Translations under genes and position numbers: made by a program
From: Chromera velia
Lineage: Eukaryota > Sar > Chromeraceae
Assembly (NCBI GenBank): GCA_018398765.1
Contig: JAHBMJ010002020.1
Span: 1 to 15,000, forward strand
Reading direction: 5' to 3'
Length of the DNA stretch: 15,000 bases
Shown: positions 1-8,042 of the stretch, piece by piece
Layout: each line of letters begins with the position of its first letter
Numbering within the stretch: the first letter of the stretch is position 1
The notes under the pieces: model-generated
What the model was told of the DNA's origin: nothing
The model's input: only the letters and a program-made list of their open reading frames with translations
Databases searched by the model: none

Positions 1-752
1 CCCCCGGACCCCCCCTTAATTAATTTAGGAATATATTCCTGAATATATTCCTGATTATATTACTTTTGAAGTGAGTAACTAGTGAATAAATATATTCCAT
101 GATTAAACACCTTTGGTTAAGTTTCTAGTCAGGTTTATGTAGTCAGTTTACTAGTTGGTCAGACTGTTACTAAACTAGTCTAGTATATAGGCTAGAAACT
201 AGTGACAAACCTAGACTCGAAGCTGAATACTATTTTTGTAAATATGTTCTTTATATACATTGTGTATACATTATATTCTCTAAGTCCAGAATATATGTAA
301 GAGTGTATGTACTATATATAAACCACGCCTAGACTCGGCATACGCCCTATCTGAACACGGATGGATTTTACAACCGTACATCCATACGGCACGCACTGTC
401 TGATTAAATAAAAGAAAACAATCTGCAAGTGGGATGGTCCCTTCCCTTCCCAGCTTTCTCATCAATCTCTGCATACATATTTCTGCTCTTACTGACCTGT
501 TTGCCATCATCACATCCAAATCGCAGTTTGCTAGAAGTAATTTGCTGCGTTTTCTCCTCCCTGAGGACCATGCTGCCTATCTTTATTTCTTCCGTTTGTC
601 TCTCTCTCCCAAACCTGAGTAGTAGCAGTGAGTACCCGAGACTTATCTGAGAAAATAAGGTGGAGAGGCTCTGCATATACCCTCTGTCACTTGTGCAACA
701 CCAAAACTTAAAAACAACAGTTATACAACACTTGAACAACAGTTGTTTGTCA
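1..752. other. AT-rich intergenic DNA, no gene seen
   Basis: The first 430 bases are very AT-rich, with many CTAGT and TATA words and a short direct repeat (gaatatattcct) near 28-52. Positions 430-650 are moderately pyrimidine-rich but contain no convincing exon: the open frames are short, low in complexity and have no recognisable domain. Positions 690-745 carry short words (gttgcacaa, caacagttgtt) that recur inverted near 13500-13570. I see no RNA gene here. Confidence 0.6.
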
Positions 753-768
753 CCCTATAAAAAAATAT

Positions 769-862
769 AGAAATATCATAGAAATCTTATAGAAATGTCA
801 TTAGAAATCTGATAGAAATCCGATAGAAATCAATAGAAATCTAATAGAAATGTCATAGAAAT
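769..862. repeat. Array of AGAAAT motifs at about 11-bp spacing
   Basis: Nine AGAAAT words start at 769, 780, 791, 803, 814, 825, 835, 846 and 857, giving spacings of 11, 11, 12, 11, 11, 10, 11 and 11. The bases between copies vary, so this is a phased motif array rather than a clean tandem repeat. It forms the left end of the foldback element. The spacing is close to one DNA helical turn. Confidence 0.75.
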
Positions 863-1095
863 CTTAAGATAGCTAGCAATATAGAAATCAGGCGTAAATT
901 TCCATAATTTATAGAAATATCACCGGATTTCTCTATATTTCTATAAATATATAGAAATCGATAGAAATCAATAGAAATGAGGCCTTGATTTCTATTGGAT
1001 TTCTATAAGATTTCTATCCATTTCTATATATTTATGGAAATATATAGAAATCTGGTAAGATTTCTATAAATTATAGAAATTCAGGCCGGATTTCC

Positions 1096-1359
1096 CTGCA
1101 GGTAGCTAGGATTTTACGGGATTTTAGCCGAGGATTTTAGCGGATTTTATGGGATTTTAGCTGGGATTTTAGCGGATTATACGGGATTTTGCCCAAAATT
1201 CTGCCGGACTATTATTTTCCAAGATTTTAGCCCTATTTAAACATAATCCAGCAGAATCCTGGGCAAAATCCCGTACAATCCGCTAAAATCCTGGCTAAAA
1301 TCCCGTAAAATCCGCTAAAATCCTGGGCTAAAATCCTGTAAAATCCCAGCTACCTGCAG
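1096..1359. repeat. Long inverted repeat of GGGATTTTAGC-type words
   Basis: The left arm (about 1096-1210) starts CTGCAGGTAGCT and repeats words such as ACGGGATTTTAG and AGCGGATTTTA. The right arm (about 1248-1359) is its near reverse complement and ends AGCTACCTGCAG. The central unpaired part is about 35-40 bases. The arms are imperfect but would form a long hairpin. The module sits inside the larger 753-1438 element, nearer its right end, which suggests one element inserted in another or a composite built by repeated inversion. Confidence 0.75.
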
Positions 1360-1647
1360 AGTTCTATATTAAGATTTCTATGACATTTCTATTAGATTTC
1401 CATTGATTTTTATGACATTTCTATAACTTTTTGTAGGGCACTTAACATCGTTTGGTAAAAGAAAAAACGAGAACAGGCTTAAATTATTTTTTTTTCTCTG
1501 TGGTCGATATATGCCTAGAACAACTTGTTCATTTGGAGCGTGTTTCTAGTTCCGAGTCGATCATTCGGGTTCATTGATGACTTTTAACTACACTTTTGAT
1601 TACATAAAGTGTCACAAACTTATCAAACGAAGTCCAAGACTAAGTCG

Positions 1648-1718
1648 TACCATGCATTGGAGACCGTTCATGCATGATGCATTCACTATGATTCACTCAC
1701 GTTTTTTAATGCATGGTA
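1648..1718. repeat. Perfect 11-bp inverted repeat flanking 49 bp
   Basis: TACCATGCATT at 1648-1658 is matched by its exact complement AATGCATGGTA at 1708-1718. The interior holds further ATGCAT-type palindromes. The pair lies just downstream of the minus-strand TSR2-like gene, in its likely 3' flank. It may be a tiny decayed inverted-repeat element or a hairpin in the 3' untranslated RNA. Confidence 0.5.
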
Positions 1719-1794
1719 GACAGCTAGAAGTTAAAGGCCGCGTTTGAGACCTCCGACTGACCCCAAGCCAACACTACCATGCACACGACTTGGA

Positions 1795-3308
1795 TCACTT
1801 TTTATTCTTCCCTCTGCGGCCCCCTTTAGCGACTTGCATCCATCCATCCGCCTCTTCCTCGGGAGAAATCTGAGGTGTCTGAGCGGCAGAGGGCGCCCCA
1901 TCAGCACCAGCCTGATCAGGAGGCACAGAGACAGAGACCAGGAGGGGGGGCTCGTCGCTCATCGCCTCCTCCCCTTGAGAAGAAACAACAGCAGCGGCAG
2001 ACGAGGAGGAGGAAGAGGAGGAAGAGGAGGAAGAGGACCCCCCCACCATGTCCACGTCCCCTGCTGCCTCCTTCCCACTCCCTCCCTGGTTGCCGTCCTC
2101 TCCCACTCCAGGCTCCTCCATGTCCTCCCAATCGTCGTCATCTTCAATGGGGTTGCCTGCAGTTTGCACAGAGAAGAGGGAGCAGAGGAGAGAAGAGGAG
2201 AGAAGCAGATAAGAAGGACCGGGTTTTTTCCTCTTTCTGTCTCTCCACGCAACGAGTTCTCGTCCTGGAGGGGAGGAACGAAACCAGGTGTGGGAGGGAG
2301 GGAGCACGGAGGGAACAGCAAAACAAAACGAAAAAAACACAAAAAAAGAAAGAAAGAAAGAAAGAAAGATGTGAGAAAGGTCAGTCAGGAAGCGGGAAAG
2401 GAAGGCCAAGGAGAGATACAGAAAAGAAAGAAGGAAGGAAATCAATGAAAAACGAAGGTTATTAATGAAGGGAAGGACGTAAAGAAGAAAGAAACGAAGG
2501 CAAAGAAAAAGAAAAAAGAAAAACGAACACAGAAAGAAAGAAAGAAAGAGAGGAAGAAAGGATATAAAGAGACAAAGAAGAAAGCGTGCTTTCGCTGGTG
2601 TGTCTGTCTCCATAACTTCAGCTCAACTGGATTCCTTCACGACAAGTCTGTCCAATGGGTCTGTTGACCAGCGCGTGTATGGAGGGAGACTTGTATTACG
2701 CGTCTCATCTGTTTCGTTTTGTGACTTTGACGGGTGGATTCGAGGCACTAGCTGAATCAATAGAGACTGAATGAATAACTACAGTTGTCTCTACTGTCTC
2801 TCTCGGCACCCCTCCACGCAACTGACCGAACTCGTCTCTGATCTCATTTCTCTCCACACACTTCGCCTTGGAGGTTGCTTTATGGTCAATCACCTAAAGG
2901 AGAAGACATAGGGGACAGCAGACAAAAAGGAAAACAGAAGGAAATGTACTAGGAGGTAGACAAACAACAGGACGCAGAGAAAGAGACTTCAGTCGGTCTA
3001 TCAAACAGTCAGCAAGAAGTTGCCGTTCATTCTGTCTCCTCGCTCAGACATAATTTTTACATGAAGAGAGACTGCCATACTGGAGAGACAAACGAAGAGC
3101 ACGTGCACTCAATGTTGACAGGGCATCAGCTGTGATCTCACCATGCAAACAGATGAAGAGGCAGACGGTTAAGAATGGGGGACGGGAGACATGCACCAAA
3201 TAGATGCCAGAAGAAAGCAGGCAGGCAAAGAGTCAGAGGCAGTCAGGCCGTCAGGCAGCAGCACGCAAGCACACACACACACACACACTCACACACACAC
3301 ACACACAC

Positions 3309-3343
<35 letters not shown>

Positions 3344-3696
3344 GAGAGAGAGAAAGCAGGCCTACTACAGAAAGACAGACAGGCAGAGTACATGTTTCTG
3401 CTTCTGCCTTCTTTTCTTCAGACAGACTGTGTCGTCTGTTTGTTTCCTTTTTCTCTTTCTTCATTCTATTCTGTTTTTTCTTTCTTCTTTTGGCGCTCTC
3501 TCTCAGTGGAAGGGTACCAGAGCTCCAGGCCTTCAGCGTACCCTGCGGCCCTTCCTTGCCCAGTGCAGGCTTACGCCTTTGCACTTCCACATTCTTTCCA
3601 TCTGGACGTGTTCGTTTCTTTTCTTCTCGTTTCGTTTACGAGGCAGCAGCAGTAGCGGCCTCCAACTGCCAGCAGCAGTAGCACTTTCTTTTTTCC

Positions 3697-3730
<34 letters not shown>

Positions 3731-3768
3731 TATCGTCTTTTCTCCACTTGACAAACAGACAGACAGAC

Positions 3769-3814
<46 letters not shown>

Positions 3815-5195
3815 CTCTTGGGCGTACGAGAAGTCTCCCTTTGCACAGGTCGTGTGGAGTTTCAGAATGATCGCTGCAACTTCTTCCTGCAGCAGCACAC
3901 CAGTGACAGATAGACATGCAGACGCTGTCTCCCTCTCTTTTTCACCGACACAGAGTCAATCAACCAGCCAAACAATGCATGCACCGGTTCACCTGAGGAG
4001 TGAGAGAGAGGACCCCAAGTGAGAGAAGACAGAGAAGCTCGAAACGGCAGTCCTTCTCTGCTCTCTCCATTACACACGGCTGCACAGCTACCCTGTCTGT
4101 CTGCACCTGAATGTCGAGATCAGGCCCCACCTTCTTTTCTTTGTGGTTTCCGTACGTGCTGAAGCAATCATCATTCGAAGCAGGACGGATGCAAATAGTG
4201 ACTGACAACTTGGCCATCCATCAATTTCTGCTCAATATGAAAGAAAACGGTGATCAGAGGTACTCGGGAGAAAATTTAGAAGGAGAGACCACAGAGAAAG
4301 AATTAACAGAAGAAGTGGGGCGAAGAATCCGAGACCCTTACAACCTCCAGACAGCGTCTGTCTCGGCAAGGAAAGAAAGAAAAACCCTTCCTGTCTGACA
4401 GACTGACCACGCTACCATCTTCGCATGAGGTCGAGAAAAGTTTGGCAATTCGATGAAAGAGGAAGTCAGCAAGGCCGTCCGCACCAAACCTCTCTCCTGA
4501 GAAAGTGAAGAAAAGACAGAAGAGCAACAGGCGAACATAAGAAAGGGCAGGAAAGGGCTACAGGAGGCATGCAATTCTCAGCCGTGTTTCTCTTCTTCCC
4601 GCTTTCCTTCGTTCTCTCCTTCCTTCCTTCCTTTCTTCCCTCCTCTGATCCCTTTCTTGCTCGCTTCCTCCCATTCCCCCTTTCTTCATCCGCTTACGAA
4701 GGCGGCAGCAGGCAGTTAGGTACAAAAGCTACGCACGAACGAACCTGGAGAGTCGCTAAGCAGGTGCACGTGTCTCGGAAGACAAACCGGAACAGAAGAA
4801 AAGAGTAAATGAATAAAAATGAGGAACAACAAATAAATCCCTTACAGATTGAGACCAAGAGACAAGCACTACAGTCTCAAGAGAGAGAGGGTTTATCCTT
4901 TCAAAGAGAGACGGAAGGTCGGAAGGCCCATCGTGACTCTTCCCACTCACCCCTTCTGAATTTGTCGATCACTTCTTCGAACAGGTCGATGCACTTCTTC
5001 CGAGACTGCCTTCCTCCCCAACCGCCATCTACAGCGAGGTTTAGAAGAGTCCTGACGAATGGAAAGAGGGACACGAAGGAGGTCAGGCAAGATTGCTCTC
5101 TGGAGACTGAATGAAGGAGGGTCTAGCCGATCAGCTCACCAATTCGAAAAGACACTCGCGACTGCACGCGAGAAGACTTCATCACGGTTCTCCAT
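1795..5195 (-). CDS. TSR2: TSR2-like pre-rRNA-processing protein (eS26 escort), 6 exons
   Basis: Reconstructed coding exons on the minus strand: 5195-5140, 5051-4951, 4496-4408, 3886-3815, 2893-2827 and 2156-1795 (747 nt, 248 aa plus TGA). All five introns (88, 454, 521, 921 and 670 nt) are GT-AG and the phases join without error. The N-terminal half matches the TSR2 family: a short start (MENRDEVFSRAV), LLNLAVDGGWGG with the WGG signature at residues 30-32, EDGS at 78-81 followed by EEVA, and a helix ending CAKGDF. The tail has an acidic patch (DDDDWED, 134-140), a 13-serine run (169-181), and a closing DGWMQVAK plus basic end, like the DGW-type C terminus of other TSR2 proteins. In yeast and human, Tsr2 binds eS26 and delivers it to the 90S/40S pre-ribosome. 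The low-complexity tail makes this protein longer than the human one (191 aa). A donor at 4407 was chosen because it joins EDGSV to EEVA in frame. Untranslated ends are not defined. Confidence 0.9.
2345..2369. repeat. (AAAG)n microsatellite in TSR2 intron 5
   Basis: A run of AAAG units lies in the last intron of the minus-strand gene. A similar AAAG run lies at about 2531-2550, and the whole stretch 2340-2600 is nearly pure purine on the plus strand. In the sense direction of the gene this is a long polypyrimidine stretch. Confidence 0.8.
3270..3354. repeat. (CA)n followed by (GA)n compound microsatellite
   Basis: CA repeats run over 3270-3308 with one TC interruption at 3289-3290. GA repeats follow at about 3313-3354 with a single T break at 3341. 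The tract lies within intron 4 of the minus-strand TSR2-like gene. Long open frames across it in several phases are repeat artefacts. Confidence 0.9.
3696..3813. repeat. (CAGA)n and (GA)n microsatellites abutting a splice donor
   Basis: CAGA units run over 3696-3729 and again from 3756 to about 3773, passing into GA repeats to about 3809. The tract ends at the donor of TSR2 exon 4, whose intron begins GTCTGTCTC on the minus strand at 3814. The donor sequence is therefore itself a unit of the GTCT/CT repeat, so repeat length changes here could create extra donors. Confidence 0.85.
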
Positions 5196-5220
5196 TTGAG
5201 AGAGGGGCCAACCGATGACG

Positions 5221-5234
5221 AAAAAAAAAAAAAA
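5221..5234. repeat. A14 homopolymer
   Basis: Fourteen A residues lie 26 bases beyond the TSR2-like start codon, so they read as T14 in the leader or promoter of that gene. Poly(dA:dT) tracts commonly exclude nucleosomes at promoters, so a promoter role is plausible but not shown. Confidence 0.85.
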
Positions 5235-5469
5235 CTGTCGTGGAGACTGATTGACCGATCTAAATCAAGTCGTTCACATACACCTGTGACAAAGACAGTC
5301 ACACAAGGCTTTCAAGAGGACCAGGGCACCTCAAATCGCTGACGTGGACATTTGCTTCAGATGAGAAGCTGGAGAGGCACCGGCCGTCATGCCATCGATC
5401 GCTGGCTGCCTGTTTTGTCTGATCTTTTTGCCCGAACTTCTGTCAGAAAAAGCCGATCACACTTGTGAT

Positions 5470-5590
5470 CCGTCACGCACGGCATGCGATGCCTCAGACC
5501 CCGCGCCGGGCCGCGTTCTTCGGCCCTGCGGCCCACTACAAGGGGACCGCGGCCGCGTCTCGGGTCCTGTCAGGGCGACCATATGTACGC
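5470..5590. promoter_or_regulatory. GC-rich, CpG-dense island between divergent genes
   Basis: This stretch is much more GC-rich than its flanks, with many CpG steps and runs such as CCGCGCCGGGCCGCG and CCGCGGCCGCG (about 5547-5557). It sits near the middle of the divergent promoter interval. A core promoter or regulatory island fits the position. I cannot exclude a remnant of unrelated inserted DNA. Confidence 0.35.
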
Positions 5591-5864
5591 GGGTTTTTTT
5601 TTGCTGCAGATTTTCGGAAGAAAGCAGTCGGAAGCCCAGGCGAGAAGGAGTTCTTTCCCCGTCTTGGTTTCTCAAAGGAGAATCAGGAATGGTGGAGTGA
5701 GTACATAAGTACATAGCAGTAAAGATAGAGAGGGTGGGATTGTAGCCAAGAGACGTGAGAAGAACTGAGTAAAAGAGTTTCTTTTCAGTCACGATCTTGG
5801 ACTCCATCAGCACTTCCCTCGATCAGTGCGACGGTTTGTAATTTATTTGAGCAGACAATTAACC

Positions 5865-5915
5865 ATGAAGTTCCTCGTTCCCCTGTTCGCCCTCTGTGCG
5901 GCCTTCGTCCTCGGC
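5865..5915 (+). other. Signal peptide coding segment
   Basis: Residues 1-17 consist of a Lys at position 2, a hydrophobic core (FLVPLFALCAAFVL) and a small residue (G17) before an abrupt acidic stretch. This is a classic secretory signal peptide, with cleavage most likely around residues 16-18. It implies entry into the ER and then secretion, a storage vesicle or a plastid-bound vesicle route. No transit-peptide-like basic, Ser/Thr-rich stretch follows it, so plastid import is less likely. Confidence 0.8.
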
Positions 5916-8008
5916 GAAGAGCCAGAGGAGCCCAAGGTCAACAGACCCGTCTCGAAGGTCATCAAGCTCTTGAAAGACATGAAGACGGCACTTGCACAGG
6001 AGCAGGAAGAAGATGAGGGAATTTACAAAAAATTCGACTGCTACTGCAAAAAGAACAAAAAGGACAAGGAGGAAGGAATCGCCACAGCAGAGGCCAGAGT
6101 GAAGGACATCATGGCGTTCATTGACCAGGCTGCTGCAACCATTGAGAGGCTGGAGGCTGAGATCAAGGTGAGGAGAGAGGGAAAAGACTTGTTGTCGAAT
6201 TTTCAGTTTCCGTCTCTTTCGTCCCAAGTGTATCTTTCTTTTTCTCGTCCGTCTCTCTCGGTATGTCCTTGTCGATAGTCGCTCAACTCTGGCGAAAATC
6301 TCTGGTATTGTCTGGTGAAAGTCCTTGGCAGTTGCAAGGGGAGAGGGGGGCGGGGTTTGAGTGTATCCTCTCGTCTTTCTTTCTGTTGGGCGGGAAACAT
6401 GAAAGAGAAGGTCCTCCTTTCGGGTGCTCTGGCCTTTGTCTCTCTACTCCCACTCCCTTACAGCCGCTTCAGATCTTACAAGAACAGACCAAGCCGCCAC
6501 ATCCTTCCACCCTTTTCTTCTTGGTTCCCTGCCTTCTGTGGCATTTACAGCTTGAGTTCCTCTTGGGAAGGAAATCGTCTCGTCTCCTCTTTCTCTCAGC
6601 TCGTCTCTCGCCCCTTTTCTGTTCCCGGCCTTTCCTTTCAACGCTCCACCCCTCTCTTCTCTTTATTTCTTTCCTGCTGATGCTTAAGCGCTGTATGCGT
6701 CTTTCTCTCTTGAGCCTCTCTGGTGTGCCTGGCTTTCCTTCTGTGGCGTGCCTGCTCTCTTTGTCAAGCTTCAGTGATGTTCTTTCAGGCGCTCTCTGTC
6801 CCCTTGTTTTCGTTTTTCCTTGCCACCTCTATTCACTCCTCTTGCCTTCACCCATCCCTTTGAGTCACTGCATCCTTACTGAGCTTCCTGGTCAGACAGG
6901 CGTGCGAGCACGCCCCTGACCGTTCCGTCCTCACCCACCTTTTTTTTGCACTGCCGTCTCTTTACTTTTTGATGAGCCCACCCTCTTGCTACTTTTTGTC
7001 TTTGTGCCTCTCGCCTACCCGTTATCGCCGCGTTGACAGTAATGCAAGGAAGGGAAGGGAAGGTCTCGAGAGAAAACGCAATCCATTTTCTGATTTTCCC
7101 CTCTGTCTCTCCAACAGCAACCTGGGAAGTCGTGAAGATTATTTATTGCCTGCATATAGTCATTGGTCGTGTACTCATTAGAGCCCCCCTCCCGCCTTCC
7201 CCGCTTTTTTTCCTGACTGACCGATCTCTCCTTCCCCCTCTGACTGCATGCAGACCCTGGAGGCCGAAATCGCAGCGAACAACCAGTCTCTCCAGGAGGC
7301 TGCGGCCATCAGGGAGACGGAGCTGGAGGAGTTCAGAAAGCTGGAGGCCGAGATCACCGAAGCCACCACTGCATTGAAGGGTGCGATCACGGTCCTCTCC
7401 AAGCACCACACCCCCTCCAAAGCTGCCCTGCTGGACATTGCCACGGTGGTGAACCACGTGATGTACCGCCTCGGGGGTTCTCAGAAGCTCCCTGAGGATC
7501 AGCAGGACGCCGTCAGATCCTTTCTCGCCACCGCCAAGTCGGGGGAGACGGGACCCGGATATCTCGGCAGCTCTGCCACCTTCAGGGGCGCCTATGCTCC
7601 TCAGTCCGGGGTCATTTTCGGAATTCTGAACAACATGAAGGAGAACTTCGAGAAGGACTTGGCAGAGGCACAGGAGGAGGAGGCAAAGAAGAAGGAAGAG
7701 TATGAGGCTCTTAAGGTGGGGGGGCGTGCTTTTTCTTTAGTGCTGTGTCTCTCTCGCCCGCTCTCTCTTCCCGTGTTTCTTTCAATGGTTGTGTCCTCTT
7801 TTCGTCCTTTCCTGTCGCTCTTTTGAAGTTTGCGTGAGGGGGGAGTGCTGCGAGTGAGTGGGGAAGTGGGTAGACGGATCGATAAGTTGGATAGGCGTTC
7901 TTTCCGGTCAGCGAGCAGTTCGGCCTCCGCTGTCACCCCCTGCCTGATTGCCTTGCTGGCACCGTCGTGCTTTCTGAGTGACTTTCTCTCTTCATTCCTG
8001 CCTCTCTT

Positions 8009-8042
<34 letters not shown>

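Larger units (their letters stand above)
753..1438. mobile_element. Foldback (MITE-like) element with nested inverted repeats
   Basis: The left end begins CCCTATAAAAA near 753. The right end reads TTTTTGTAGGG, finishing at 1438, which is its near-complement, so the ends look like short terminal inverted repeats. The left part is packed with ATAGAAAT words and the right part with the complementary ATTTCTAT. A second, GC-richer inverted repeat (1096-1359) is nested inside. There is no transposase frame, so any mobility would have to come from elsewhere. No target-site duplication is clear at the edges, and the boundaries may be off by several bases. Foldback or MITE-like describes the structure; I cannot assign a superfamily. 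Confidence 0.5.
5196..5864. promoter_or_regulatory. Divergent (bidirectional) promoter interval
   Basis: The 669 bases separate the start codons of the two head-to-head genes, so both promoters and both 5' leaders must lie here unless there are distant 5' exons. It holds an A14 run at 5221-5234 on the TSR2 side and a GC-rich stretch at about 5470-5590. I see no clear TATA box in either direction. The short open frames at 5389-5716 have no recognisable content and look like products of the GC-rich composition. Transcription start sites cannot be fixed from sequence alone. Confidence 0.55.

Noticed and set aside
1744-2465. Plus-strand Lys/Arg/Glu-rich frames
   Set aside because: They are the antisense of the TSR2 final exon and of its purine-rich intron. 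The basic and glutamate-rich residues come from AAAG and GAGGA repeats.
2157-2613. N-terminal extension of the minus-strand frame (Phe/Leu/Ser-rich)
   Set aside because: This part lies in intron 5: it is pyrimidine-tract low complexity, and a good CTGCAG acceptor at 2157-2162 joins exon 6 in the right phase to exon 5.
3204-4022. Long plus-strand frame of 272 codons
   Set aside because: It is carried by CA, GA and CAGA microsatellites and runs antisense through a well-supported TSR2 exon (3815-3886). It has no recognisable domain.
5389-5716. Three overlapping frames in the GC-rich island
   Set aside because: Absence of stops is expected from GC-rich sequence. No domain, no phase-compatible exon and no conserved look.
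6263-6919. Open frame of 218 codons in the plus-strand gene
   Set aside because: It lies wholly in intron 1. Joining exon 1 to exon 2 directly continues the coiled coil (LEAEIK to TLEAEI), and this frame is pyrimidine-rich low complexity.
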